Below, in pieces: positions 51,915 through 61,048 of a DNA stretch of 64,000 nucleotides. A program made the translations under genes and the position numbers. The notes beneath the pieces were generated by a model. The model searched no databases, was not told the origin of the DNA, and worked only from the letters and a program-made list of their open reading frames with translations. The DNA is from Planctomycetota bacterium (lineage in GTDB: Bacteria; Planctomycetota; B15-G4; JADJEK01), in NCBI GenBank assembly GCA_016709145.1, contig JADJEK010000001.1:744001-808000 (forward strand), given 5' to 3'. Each line of letters starts with the position of its first letter. Positions within the stretch are counted from its first letter, which is position 1.

Positions 51915-53948
51915 TCACCGCGCCGTGTCGACGCGGTCACCGACGTCGAGCGACTCGAAGACGTCCATGCCCGACACCACGCGCGCGAAGATCGTGTAGC
52001 GATCGTCGAGGCGCGGCTGCGGCCGGAACGTGACGAAGATCTGGCAACCGCCCGTGTCGGCGCCGGCGTTCGGCATGCCGACGGTGCCGCGCTCGTAGCG
52101 CTCGGCGTTCAACTCGTCGCGCAACGATCGACCGCCGGTGCCGTAGCCGTCGCCGCGTGGATCGAGGCCCTGGATCACGAAGCCGGGCTCCATGCGGTGG
52201 AACGACAGGCCGTCGTAGAAACCCGCGCGCACGCGCTCGAGGAAGATCGCGCAATGCGTCGGCGCATCGTCGACGAGCAGTTCGAGTTCGAACACGCCCT
52301 TGTTCGAGGTCAGCGTCACGCGCGGCCGCGCGTCGGAACCGAGGAAGTCGACTCCGGCGCGCGGCGTCGCCGCACGCAGTGGCGCTTCGCGCGGAGGGAC
52401 GCGCGGGATCTCGCCGCCGAGTTTCGCGATCGCGTCGCTCGCGCCTTGGCGTACCGCGAGTTCAGGATCGGTCAGCGCGGCACGCAACGCCGGTAGCGCC
52501 GCGTTGCCCGCGAGCGCGGCGAGCGCTTTCAACCCGGCCAAACGCGCTTCGACGAACTCGGCGCCGGTCGATTGTTCGATCGCGCGCGTGATGTCGGGCG
52601 CGAGCTCGACCAGGCCGAGCGCCTCGGCGGCGACTGCGGCCGACTCGCGCAACGCGACGTCGTTCTCGGCGAGCGCCGCGCGCAAGGGCGTGACGAATCG
52701 CGACGCCGACGACGTCAGCCGCGCGGTCGCCGCGATGGCCGCGGTGCGCACGGCGATATCGGGATCGTCGAGCAGGGCTTCGACGACGTCGATCCCGCGT
52801 TGCTCCGCAATGGCAGCCGCGGCGGCGGCGAGGCGGGCACGCACGTAGATCGTCGGCGGCAGCGACGAGCGGCCTTCGAGCGTCGCGAGGAACGTCTCGA
52901 TGGCGGCCTCGGGTGGCGCCAACAGCGCGAACGGCTCCAGCGCGCGACTGCGCACCGATTCGGCCGGATCGGTGAACGCGCCGCGCACGACGTCGACGGC
53001 GCCCGGTACCGAAGCGAAACCGCGCAGCGCTTCGACGGCCGCCGCACGCACGTGGAACGACGGATGTCCCGCGCTGCCGCTGCCACCGACGACGCGGGCG
53101 AGCGCCGACAGCGTCTCCGGGCTCGCGTCCTTGCCGAGCGCCTTCGCCGCTTCGACCGCGACACACCACGACGCGTCCGACAGGGCCGCGATCAAGCGCG
53201 CCCGCGACGCGTCATCGGGCTCGAGCGCCGCGAGTCCGACGCACGCGAACGCTCGCACCGTCGGATCGGCATCGGCGGACGCCGTCAGCAACGAAGCCTT
53301 GAACTCGGGCTGCGCGAGCACTCCCGCGGCATACGTCGCGCGCCATCGCACCGCCGCGTCGATGTCGTTCGTCATGCGATCCGCGAGCACGAGGAATCGT
53401 CCGACGCTGCGGCCGAACAGTCGATCCTCGCGCGCGAGTGCGAGCCGCGCGATACCGAGAGCCGCCGTGCCGCGCACGTCCGCGTCGTTGTCGGCGAGGA
53501 CGGACAGCAGTGGGCCGAGCGCTCGCTCGTCGCGCGACAGGCCCAGAGCTCGCGCCGCGGCGACGCGCAACCGCGGCTCCTGCGCGGTCAGGTACGGATC
53601 GACGGCGTCGACGACTTTCGGATGCGCGCAAAGGCCGATCGCGCGAACCGCCTCGAGACGCACATCGAGGTCGGGATCGCGCTCCGCGAGTCGCGCGAGG
53701 CGACCGATCCCGTCGGCGTCACCGATGCGTCCGAGCGCGCGCACGGCAAAGCGCCGCAGCACAGGGTCTTCGTGCTTCAACGATTCGAGCAACACGGGGT
53801 CGGCCGGATCGCGCGCGTCCTCGGCGGCGAGGATGCGATCGATCGCGCCGTGGCGGTAACTGAGGTCCGGGACGAACCCGGACGGATCGGAAGCGCAGGC
53901 ACAAAGCACGAGCGCGACGACGCTGAACCGAAGTGGGCGGAAGTTCAT
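51915..53948 (-). CDS. HEAT-repeat lipoprotein with C-terminal cyclophilin-type peptidyl-prolyl isomerase domain
   Basis: 677 residues from the ATG at 53948. The signal has a lipobox-like VLCAC, so it is probably lipidated. Residues 40-500 are HEAT/PBS-lyase-like repeats (EDPVLRRFAVRALGRIGDADG, PRLRVAAARALGLSRDERA, DADVRGTAALGIARLALA, DIAVRTAAIAATARL). Residues 530-677 form a cyclophilin fold: NKGVFELELLVDDAPTHC, FYDGLSFHRMEPGFVIQGLD, TVGMPNAGADTGGCQIFVT and FARVVSGMDVFESL. The active-site Arg (FHRMEPGF) and Gln (QIFVT, usually QFF) are present, as in prokaryotic Ppi proteins. The HEAT solenoid probably holds substrate proteins for the isomerase at the periplasmic face. It runs convergent with the unknown helical protein. 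Confidence 0.88.
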   Translation of the reverse strand: MNFRPLRFSVVALVLCACASDPSGFVPDLSYRHGAIDRILAAEDARDPADPVLLESLKHEDPVLRRFAVRALGRIGDADGIGRLARLAERDPDLDVRLEAVRAIGLCAHPKVVDAVDPYLTAQEPRLRVAAARALGLSRDERALGPLLSVLADNDADVRGTAALGIARLALAREDRLFGRSVGRFLVLADRMTNDIDAAVRWRATYAAGVLAQPEFKASLLTASADADPTVRAFACVGLAALEPDDASRARLIAALSDASWCVAVEAAKALGKDASPETLSALARVVGGSGSAGHPSFHVRAAAVEALRGFASVPGAVDVVRGAFTDPAESVRSRALEPFALLAPPEAAIETFLATLEGRSSLPPTIYVRARLAAAAAAIAEQRGIDVVEALLDDPDIAVRTAAIAATARLTSSASRFVTPLRAALAENDVALRESAAVAAEALGLVELAPDITRAIEQSTGAEFVEARLAGLKALAALAGNAALPALRAALTDPELAVRQGASDAIAKLGGEIPRVPPREAPLRAATPRAGVDFLGSDARPRVTLTSNKGVFELELLVDDAPTHCAIFLERVRAGFYDGLSFHRMEPGFVIQGLDPRGDGYGTGGRSLRDELNAERYERGTVGMPNAGADTGGCQIFVTFRPQPRLDDRYTIFARVVSGMDVFESLDVGDRVDTAR

Positions 53949-53985
53949 GGCGCGCGATCGTACGCGCATCGCACGCACGACGAAG

Positions 53986-54027
53986 AGGGGTCAGCCCCCG
54001 TGCGCATTCGCACGGGGGCTGACCCCT
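53986..54027. repeat. 19-bp perfect hairpin (REP-like / terminator)
   Basis: The arms AGGGGTCAGCCCCCGTGCG and CGCACGGGGGCTGACCCCT pair perfectly around a four-base CATT loop, eight bases after the stop of the FG-GAP gene and 38 bases before the HEAT-cyclophilin start. The arms contain GGGGTCAGCCCCC, close to the GGGGACAGTCCCC of the other repeats. It may end the FG-GAP transcript even though no T-run follows. Confidence 0.8.
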
Positions 54028-54034
54028 TCGCTCG

Positions 54035-55795
54035 TCAGTCTCCGAGCGTCCAAACCAGACCGTTCGTCGTCGCCATGTGGAACTTGCCTGGCGTGATCGG
54101 ATCGAGGAACGCCGCTTGGAAGAACACGGGCATGCCGTCGAGCACAGGGTTCGCGTCGATGCGGACCGGCAATTCGAGTCGACCCCCCGCGCCGAGCGCG
54201 GGCAACACGGCGACGCTCAGCGGCTCGACGTAGATGGTCCCGGTATCGAACGCGAGCTCGGACGGTTTCAGTCCCGCGAACACGAGCACGGGTCCCCACG
54301 CCGAAATGCCGCCTTCGATGACCAGATCGCACTGCGTGCCGAGCACCGGCCGCTTCGTCGACGTCAGCGTCGCGGGGCCGTTCGCCGCGCTCTTGCCTTG
54401 GCCGTAGACCAAAGCCGCCGCGACGGGCGGCCCGCCGGAATACAGGAACGCTACGCCTTCGTTGAGTTGACCGTGGTCGTACGTCGGGGCTCCGACCAAC
54501 ACGTCGTCGAAGCCGTCACCGTCCACGTCGCCCGCGTTCGCGACGCTCGAGCCGAAGCCCGTGGCGTGTTGCCCCACCGTGACCGACCACGCGGACGTCG
54601 GAAGCAAGCCGACGCTCGACCCGAGCACGACGTGAGCTCGACCCGAGCTCGAGAACACACCGCTCGGCCCCGGAGATCCGATCACGACGTCGGAGAAGCC
54701 ATCGCGGTCGAAGTCGCCGCGCGCGAGGGCTTTCCCGAACTGGGCGGCCGGCGACGCGCCGTGCGCGTGCCATCGCGGAGTCGTCGGCAGCGCCGACGCG
54801 GACCCCGAGAACGCGAACACGGCGCCGGCGGTTGGACTGCCCCCGACTCCGGTCGGAGCTCCGATCACGACGTCGTCGAAGCCATCCGCGTCGACGTCGC
54901 CCGCGCCGCTGAGCGCGAAGCCCGCACCCGGATACTCGTCCGGGCCCGGCAGCGCCGCCTTCCAGTTCGGCTGCGTCGTCATCGATGCACCGCTCGCCGC
55001 GCCGTAGAACGCGTAGGCCTTGCTCCATTCGAGGTCGTGCCAGGAGATGAACGGCCCGCCCGCGAGCACTTCGACGAAACCGTTCGCATCGACGTCGCCG
55101 CCGGACGCGGCGGTCCCTCCGGACGAGTCGAACTCGTGCGGGATCACGCCGACCCACGCAGCGGCGGCCGACGGCCCCTGCGCCGAACCGAGATGGAGCT
55201 GCATCGCGGCCGTCGGCGCACCGGCGAGGACGTCGGCGAAGCCGTCGCCGTTCACGTCACCTGGACTCGCGACCAACGCGGCCTGCTTCACGCCGAGCCC
55301 GCTCGGGCCGACGAACCACGTCGGCGCCGCGGACAGTCCCGTCGGCGATCCCGCGTAGATCAGCGCACGCGTCTCGTAGCCCGGCGATCCCGGCGAGGCG
55401 AACGGCGGCTTGAACCCGACGTCGGCGAAGCCGTCGCCGTTCACGTCGCCGAGCGCAGCGACGATGCGCCCGAAGTCGCCGTGGACTTGGTTGCCGGTCG
55501 CGATCCAACTCGGAGTCGCGCGCAGCCCGTGCGCCGTGCCGAGGAACAGGAACGCCGCGCCTTCGTTCAGTTGCCCATCGTCGTAGGCAGGCGCGCCGAC
55601 GACGACGTCCGCGAAGCCGTCGCCATTCACGTCGCCGACGCCGACCACGGTCGTGCCGAATCGCGCATCGGCTTGATCGCATTCACCGAGCCAGACCGGC
55701 TCGGCGCTGATCGGGCCAAAGCTCGGCGGCGGGTCCGTCGGACCCCAAAGCCCGAACCAGATCGTCGACATCCAACCGGCAGTCGTTGCGCTCAT
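54035..55795 (-). CDS. FG-GAP repeat (integrin-like beta-propeller) protein with shared C-terminal module
   Basis: 586 residues. Seven FG-GAP repeats are visible, each with the calcium-binding D-x-N/D-x-D-G loop: VGDVNGDGFADVVVGAPAYDD, ALGDVNGDGFADVGFKPP, SPGDVNGDGFADVLAGAPT, GGDVDANGFVEVLAGGP, GAGDVDADGFDDVVIGAPT, ARGDFDRDGFSDVVIGSPG and NAGDVDGDGFDDVLVGAPT. Seven blades would close a full integrin-alpha-like propeller. The last 130 residues are the module also seen in the peroxidase and propeller genes (DANPVLDGMPVFFQAAFLDP). No signal peptide follows ATG 55795 (MSATTAGWMSTIWFGLW), so the real start or export route is unclear. Likely function: extracellular binding. Confidence 0.88.
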   Translation of the reverse strand: MSATTAGWMSTIWFGLWGPTDPPPSFGPISAEPVWLGECDQADARFGTTVVGVGDVNGDGFADVVVGAPAYDDGQLNEGAAFLFLGTAHGLRATPSWIATGNQVHGDFGRIVAALGDVNGDGFADVGFKPPFASPGSPGYETRALIYAGSPTGLSAAPTWFVGPSGLGVKQAALVASPGDVNGDGFADVLAGAPTAAMQLHLGSAQGPSAAAAWVGVIPHEFDSSGGTAASGGDVDANGFVEVLAGGPFISWHDLEWSKAYAFYGAASGASMTTQPNWKAALPGPDEYPGAGFALSGAGDVDADGFDDVVIGAPTGVGGSPTAGAVFAFSGSASALPTTPRWHAHGASPAAQFGKALARGDFDRDGFSDVVIGSPGPSGVFSSSGRAHVVLGSSVGLLPTSAWSVTVGQHATGFGSSVANAGDVDGDGFDDVLVGAPTYDHGQLNEGVAFLYSGGPPVAAALVYGQGKSAANGPATLTSTKRPVLGTQCDLVIEGGISAWGPVLVFAGLKPSELAFDTGTIYVEPLSVAVLPALGAGGRLELPVRIDANPVLDGMPVFFQAAFLDPITPGKFHMATTNGLVWTLGD

Positions 55796-55935
55796 CGTTG
55801 GCCCCTCTTCTTCGTGGTGAAGCGGCGACCATAGCGCAAGGAGGGCGTCTCGCGCGACGGCCGTGGGGGCTGTGGTCCCGACAAGGAGCGGGAGCGTGAA
55901 TCAACCCGGTGGATCCACCCTTCGTCAGTCGACCG

Positions 55936-57012
55936 TCAGTCGACGTCGAAGCCGTTCTCGAAATCGAGCACGACAGCCATCGGGTCGACGTCGATCTCTC
56001 CGCCGACGCAGTTCTTCGCGGTGTTCTTCGCGAACGTCGTCGGGCTGCCGTTGACGTCGAACCCGACCCCCACGGCGCCCTTCACGGAATTGCCGTACAC
56101 CATGGAGAAGACCGTCGACCCTTGCAGGAAGAAGCCGTCGGCTCCGACGTTCGTCGCCTTGTTGTTGCGGATCACGCAACGCAAGCCAGCGATCCAGTAA
56201 CCGCTGTTCGCTGAGCCGATGACCTTGTTGTCGGTGATCGACGTGCCCGCGCACGTGCTCTCGATTCCGTAGCCTTGCGCACCCTTGACCACGTTCGACG
56301 CGATCGTGTTCCCGATGCCGTCGTCGCTGAGGAAGATCCCGTTACTCCCGGCATTCGATACTTGGTTCTTCGCGATCAGGTTCGCGTCGCAGTCGCTCCC
56401 GGTGTCGTGGACCCAAATGCCTTCACTGCCGGTGCCCTTCACCTTGCACTCGGTGATCGCGTTGTTGTCGCCGTCGACTTCGATCCCGCGCGTCGCCGAA
56501 TCGATCGCGTCGCAGCGGCGGACGTACGACTGGCTGGTTTCGAGCAGGAAGCCGTGATTGCCGGCATCGCGGGCGACGCACTGGATGAACGCCAGACCGA
56601 AGCCGTCGCTCGACTGGAAGCCGTTGCCGCCGGCTCCGATCGACCGGACTTCCTTCAGCTCCACGAGGGAGCACATCGCGAGGGAGACTCCGATGGTCGT
56701 CGCGGAGCGCACTTCGACGTTCTCGATGCGTACGTTCGAACAGTCGGTGACGTTCAACCCGATCGCCTGACCGGTCGCGTCGAGGACGACCTTGCCCTTG
56801 CCTTGGATCGTCAGTTTCCCCTTCGAGTCGATGGCGACGGCAGTCGCGTACGTCCCGGCCTTGATCTGGATGATGTCGCCGAGACCCGCCGCGTCCACGG
56901 CCGACTGAATGGTCGGGTGCTGCGTCGATGGCACGATGCGCAGAGTCTGGGAGGATGCGGGCACCGCGGTGGCCAAGGCGAGCGCGAAGGCGGCGAGAAG
57001 GCGTCGGTGCAT
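55936..57012 (-). CDS. Secreted right-handed parallel beta-helix protein (NosD/pectate-lyase-like)
   Basis: 358 residues with a signal peptide (MHRRLLAAFALALATAVPASSQ). The opening HPTIQSAVDAAGLGDIIQIKAGTY is the standard start of PbH1/NosD proteins. A run of coils with regular Asn/Gly turns follows: GLNVTDCSNVRIENVEVRS, RGIEVDGDNNAITECKVKG, EGIWVHDTGSDCDANLIAKN, NGIFLSDDGIGNTIASN, SGYWIAGLRCVIRNNKA. The helix is capped at IDVDPMAVVLDFENGFDVD. Catalytic lyase residues cannot be assigned. It resembles the broken gene at 5526-6132 in kind but is complete. It lacks the C-terminal module of the other secreted proteins. Confidence 0.85.
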   Translation of the reverse strand: MHRRLLAAFALALATAVPASSQTLRIVPSTQHPTIQSAVDAAGLGDIIQIKAGTYATAVAIDSKGKLTIQGKGKVVLDATGQAIGLNVTDCSNVRIENVEVRSATTIGVSLAMCSLVELKEVRSIGAGGNGFQSSDGFGLAFIQCVARDAGNHGFLLETSQSYVRRCDAIDSATRGIEVDGDNNAITECKVKGTGSEGIWVHDTGSDCDANLIAKNQVSNAGSNGIFLSDDGIGNTIASNVVKGAQGYGIESTCAGTSITDNKVIGSANSGYWIAGLRCVIRNNKATNVGADGFFLQGSTVFSMVYGNSVKGAVGVGFDVNGSPTTFAKNTAKNCVGGEIDVDPMAVVLDFENGFDVD

Positions 57013-57184
57013 GGCCGGACTCCATCGGTGGCGGGGAACCGCCGCATGATCCGGGGTGTTCGATCCACGTCACGAGGTTATTCGTGACTCCATGACTCGA
57101 AGGCACGGCCCGAGCGTTCTCCGTCGGTCCTCGACCGGATACGCTCCCCGGCTTCGTTTCGGCTCCCCTGCGAGAAGGTGCCCC

Positions 57185-59020
57185 GTGCGACTCATCCGTT
57201 CTTCTCTGCTGCTCTTCGTCGCGTCCTCCATCGCCGGCTGTGGCCTTCTGGGGCTGCTGCCCCCGCGGACGCCGACGCATCATGTCGAAGCCGACGTCGT
57301 GTACCTCGCCGCCGATCACTTCGAGGGGCGCGACACGGGCTCGGCGCGGAACCTCGAAGCGGCCGAGTGGATCGCCGATCGCATGGCCGACCTCGGGCTC
57401 GAGCCGTTCGACGCCAACGCGGAAGGCGCTGCGTGCTACTTCCAGTCGTTCGAGATGCCGCTCGGCAAGACGTTGACCGACGGCAACCGTTTCGTGGCCG
57501 GCGAGTTCATGGGCAAGCTCGGCGACGATTACCTCCCGAGCGAGTTCTCGCGCACCGGCCACGCCGCCGGGCCGGTCGTCGCCGTGCGGGGCCGACCGGA
57601 CGACGCGGTCGATCTCGCGGGCAAGCTCGCTCTGTTCTTCTCCGAACCGACCGCCGACGCGGACACGACCCGCGCCGGCCTGCCTGCGCACGTGGTCGAC
57701 CCGAACGCCGCGGCGCATTTGAAGTCGCTCGAGTGGGCGTACGCGCACGGCGCCGTCGGTGCGATCGTCGTACTGCCGACCGATACGGTTCCCGCGTACA
57801 CCGGTCGCGCTCCCTATGAAATGTCGATCCCGGCCGTGCTGGTCGGCGCGTCCGACGCCGCGAAGATCCTCGCACCGAGCAAGCTCGCACCCGACGCGGT
57901 GAAAACGCAGCTCGCCGGCAACGCCGTCGTCACGTTGGACGGAGTCCTCGCCGACCTCGCGATCGCGACCAAACCGAACTTGGTTTCCGTACCGAACGTC
58001 GTCGGTCGCCTGCCCGCTCGGAACCCGAGTGGGCGCCACGTCGTGATCGGCGCGCACTTCGACCACATCGGGTTCGGCGGCGACTCGCGCTCGCGCGGCA
58101 AGCCCGGCCAGATCCACAACGGCGCCGACGACAACGCGTCGGGCACGGCGGCGCTGCTCGGGATCGCGCGCCAGCTCGCCGCCGATCCGCCGGCGAACAC
58201 GTCGGTCGTGTTCATCGCGTTCAACGGTGAAGAGTTGGGCCTGCTCGGCTCGCAGCACTACGTCAAGCACGCGTGGACGCCGCTGTCCGACGCGTGGGCC
58301 ATGATCAACCTCGACATGGTCGGCCGCTCGAAGCGCGGCGCCGACGCGAAGCACGCGAGCGAGTGGAACTATCTTGCGGTCGGCGGCGCGCCGAGCGCGG
58401 AGCCGCTGCCGAAGCTCGTCGACGACGCGCACGCGGCGATCGGCTCGCCGTTCGAACTCGCGAAGGACATGGGCGTGTTCAACGGCAGCTCGGACCACAT
58501 CAGTTTCTATACCTCGCAGGTCCCTGTGCTGTTCTTCTTCACGGGTCTCCATAACGAGTACCACACGGATCTCGACGACGCGCACCTCGTCGACCCGGTC
58601 GGCGCCGCGAACTCCGCGTCGTTGGCCGCGCAGGTCGTGCGCGGCATCGACCGACTCGAGTCGAAGCCCGCCTACGTCGCGTTCGAAAAGCAGCCGACCG
58701 CGCCCACGAGCGGTTCGCGCGCCGTCGACCCGAAGACCGGCTCGGCGTACGGCCCGTGGTTCGGCTCGATCCCCGAGATGGCGCAGCGCGACGATGGCGT
58801 CGGCATCCAAGGCGTCCAGCCGGGCTCCCCGCTGGAAACCGCGGGCGGCAAGCCGGGCGACGTGATGACGCACTTCGACGGCAAGCCGATCTCGACGCTG
58901 AAGGACTTCGCGACGCTGCTGCGCGCGAAGCAGGTCGGCGACGTCGTCGAAGTCAAAGTGATGCGCGACGGCAAGCCGGTGACGCTCAGTGTGAAGTTGA
59001 CGCCGAAGATCCCGCGGTAA
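57185..59020 (+). CDS. M28-family zinc aminopeptidase lipoprotein with PA-like and PDZ domains
   Basis: 611 residues from a GTG with GAGAAGG six bases upstream. The lipobox SSIAGCG gives a lipidated Cys near 20. Residues 120-270 resemble a protease-associated insert. The M28 metal ligands follow in order: GAHFDHIGFG (His), NGADDNASGTAALLG (bridging Asp), FNGEELGLLGS (catalytic Glu and ligand Glu), NLDMVGR (Asp) and EYHTDLDDAHLVD (His), so a two-zinc site is complete. The C-terminus (residues 510-611) is a PDZ domain (GVGIQGVQPGSPLETAGGKP, GDVMTHFDGKPI). It probably removes N-terminal residues from peptides in the periplasm. It is divergent from the beta-helix gene. Confidence 0.92.
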   Translation: MRLIRSSLLLFVASSIAGCGLLGLLPPRTPTHHVEADVVYLAADHFEGRDTGSARNLEAAEWIADRMADLGLEPFDANAEGAACYFQSFEMPLGKTLTDGNRFVAGEFMGKLGDDYLPSEFSRTGHAAGPVVAVRGRPDDAVDLAGKLALFFSEPTADADTTRAGLPAHVVDPNAAAHLKSLEWAYAHGAVGAIVVLPTDTVPAYTGRAPYEMSIPAVLVGASDAAKILAPSKLAPDAVKTQLAGNAVVTLDGVLADLAIATKPNLVSVPNVVGRLPARNPSGRHVVIGAHFDHIGFGGDSRSRGKPGQIHNGADDNASGTAALLGIARQLAADPPANTSVVFIAFNGEELGLLGSQHYVKHAWTPLSDAWAMINLDMVGRSKRGADAKHASEWNYLAVGGAPSAEPLPKLVDDAHAAIGSPFELAKDMGVFNGSSDHISFYTSQVPVLFFFTGLHNEYHTDLDDAHLVDPVGAANSASLAAQVVRGIDRLESKPAYVAFEKQPTAPTSGSRAVDPKTGSAYGPWFGSIPEMAQRDDGVGIQGVQPGSPLETAGGKPGDVMTHFDGKPISTLKDFATLLRAKQVGDVVEVKVMRDGKPVTLSVKLTPKIPR

Positions 59021-59034
59021 GGGAGAGGCATATT

Positions 59035-60399
59035 ATGTCAAGCCTGCCTCATCTCGCAGATTCCTTGGTAAACGATGTCCGCACGGTATGCGCTGAGCTG
59101 ACCGAGCGCCTTGATGCTGTCGACGGCGGACTCATCGGACGCTTCTGGCAAGGCTCGGGAGCGACAGAGCGTCTGCAGAGCATCTCGTTCTCTCCAGATG
59201 GCGAGGCTGAGTTCGAGTGGGTCGACGACCACGAACGCGAGCTGCTCTTGTCCGAAGAAGACAATCGCGCGTTGCTCTCTAAGTTCCTTGCCGACCCCCG
59301 CGGCCTTCGTGTGCTTGAAATCCTTACGCATCACCTGGGCGATTCCAGCAAGGCCGAGCACGCGCTTCGCGCGTGGGTTGCGGCGGAGTACCGAGACGCC
59401 CTATTAGGGGATGAAGGATTGGCGTCCGGCAAACACCGAGCGTGTCTACGGAACCTCATCTGTGCCGATACGTATATTTATCGCATCAAGCTGTTTGTTA
59501 CATGCGTGAACGTAGTCGGCGGTCCTTTTGAGCTACCGTACAATATGTGCATCAGGAGCATTGTGCCCGATGACATTATTGTTGATGAGGAAGGCGAGGT
59601 CCGCAGGGGTCCGCGACACGTTGGATTCCCTTTCGGACCATCAACAGTAATCGAGCTTCACACGCCGCGCCCCACGCCGCAGGCGGCGCAGCAGTTCGGT
59701 CAGTCTATACTGCTTGCTATTAGGCTCTTTGCACCCTGTGCAGTGCGCATTTGCTGGGAGTCGTGGACTGAGTTTCGATTTGGAGGACATGAGCAGGACT
59801 TCGGTATGACGCGGGATGATCTGATGTTCGGATACCCCCTCGCCGTTAATCCGGACAACATCGACGCGTTAAGAGCGCATCTATTGAACAAGGTACCTGC
59901 GATCGAACAGCGCGCCTGGAATCTGTTTCTCGGTCAACCCAAGGATTCGCTCGATGTCTCGATTCAGCGCTACTTTATTGCTTGTGAGGGCCGATCCAGT
60001 CATGCGGCAAGAATGTTCTATGCCGTCTCCGCAATCGAGGCGATGTTGGGCGACCGTAACTCAAAATATATTAAGATAGGCTCAAGGTTTGCCGCGCTGA
60101 TGGCAGCGCTAGGTGAAGACCGGTCGGAAGTGCATGCCTATTGGGCGAGGGCGAAGAAGCTCCGAAATTCATTTGCGCATGCTGGAGTTGACTCTGAGTC
60201 AGAGAGCGATCCAGACGCGGTCACCAGTGTCCTTAAATATCTTGTTAGAGGGCTTAACGCGATCGCGTCCTTCCCGGCGATGTCCAAAGCCGCACGGGTT
60301 GCTTTCATAAAGCACATCGACAACGCGATCGGCAATCCCCGCTTGTGCCCGCTCTTGTCGGACGCCATCGCCAAGATGTGTCCTTCAACGACGCCGTGA
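59035..60399 (+). CDS. HEPN-domain (ApeA-like) protein, probable acquired defence gene
   Basis: 454 residues, starting 14 bases after the peptidase stop with GGGAGAGG just upstream. Base composition is visibly lower in GC than on both sides, with ATA, TTA and AGG codons that are rare in the neighbours. The C-terminal third has the pattern of ApeA-type HEPN domains: FYAVSAIEAMLGD, KYIKIGSRFAALMAAL and WARAKKLRNSFAHAGV. RNSFAH is the R-x4-H ribonuclease motif of HEPN proteins. The N-terminal 290 residues are mixed alpha/beta with no family I recognise (LHTPRPTPQAAQQFGQ, VRICWESWTEFRFGG). ApeA-like HEPN proteins abort phage infection by cutting RNA. A full defence role is inferred from the motif and the foreign composition. 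Confidence 0.7.
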   Translation: MSSLPHLADSLVNDVRTVCAELTERLDAVDGGLIGRFWQGSGATERLQSISFSPDGEAEFEWVDDHERELLLSEEDNRALLSKFLADPRGLRVLEILTHHLGDSSKAEHALRAWVAAEYRDALLGDEGLASGKHRACLRNLICADTYIYRIKLFVTCVNVVGGPFELPYNMCIRSIVPDDIIVDEEGEVRRGPRHVGFPFGPSTVIELHTPRPTPQAAQQFGQSILLAIRLFAPCAVRICWESWTEFRFGGHEQDFGMTRDDLMFGYPLAVNPDNIDALRAHLLNKVPAIEQRAWNLFLGQPKDSLDVSIQRYFIACEGRSSHAARMFYAVSAIEAMLGDRNSKYIKIGSRFAALMAALGEDRSEVHAYWARAKKLRNSFAHAGVDSESESDPDAVTSVLKYLVRGLNAIASFPAMSKAARVAFIKHIDNAIGNPRLCPLLSDAIAKMCPSTTP

Positions 60400-60559
60400 G
60401 AGAGCGTCCCGCTCGACATTGTCTGCCTCGCGACGTCCGGGTCATGTCGTAGTCTCGCTGCCGGTTTAGCCGTCCTCCCCCCACCCCGTCTCTTGCCCGT
60501 GCGCCCTCCAAAGGTTGAACTGCCCGGCCAAAACCGTTCGGACCCCCAGGCTGTAGGCG

Positions 60560-61048
60560 ATGACCGACGACACCCCCCGCACCAGCGTGCGCATGACCGT
60601 CAACGGTGAAGACGTCGAGACGACGTTCGGCACCCACAAGACCCTGCTCGAAGTGCTGCGCGAAGAGCTCGGGCTGACCGGCACGAAGCACGGCTGCGAG
60701 CTCGGCGAGTGCGGCGCGTGTGCCGTCGAAGTCGATGGCAAGCCGATCCTGTCGTGCCTGCTCATGGCGGCCGAGTGCGACGGCGCGAAGGTCGAGACCG
60801 TCGAGGGCCTGATGGACGACGCGCGCCTGCATCCGCTGCAGGAGGCCTTCGCCGACCTCGGCGCGGCGCAGTGCGGCTACTGCACGCCGGGATTCCTGAT
60901 GACGGCGAAGTCGCTGCTCGACGCCAACCCGAAGGCAACGCGCGCCGAGGTCAAGGAAGCGCTGTCCGGCTGCCTGTGCCGCTGCACCGGCTACCAGCAG
61001 ATCTTCGACGCCGTGCTGTCGGCCGCCGACAAGATGGGCCGCGCATGA
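60560..61048 (+). CDS. Molybdenum hydroxylase small [2Fe-2S] subunit (HcrC/CoxS-like)
   Basis: 162 residues with two [2Fe-2S] sites in the standard order. The plant-type ferredoxin domain has GCELGECGACAVEVDG and a later Cys in PILSCLLMA. The helical domain has QCGYCTPGFLMTAKSLL and GCLCRCTGYQQI. This is the electron-transfer subunit of the xanthine oxidase family. Together with the HcrB-like FAD subunit downstream, it fits a 4-hydroxybenzoyl-CoA reductase-like or related aromatic-CoA enzyme. The first 12 residues are an extra polar tail. Its TGA overlaps the ATG of the large subunit (ATGA), so expression is coupled. Confidence 0.93.
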   Translation: MTDDTPRTSVRMTVNGEDVETTFGTHKTLLEVLREELGLTGTKHGCELGECGACAVEVDGKPILSCLLMAAECDGAKVETVEGLMDDARLHPLQEAFADLGAAQCGYCTPGFLMTAKSLLDANPKATRAEVKEALSGCLCRCTGYQQIFDAVLSAADKMGRA

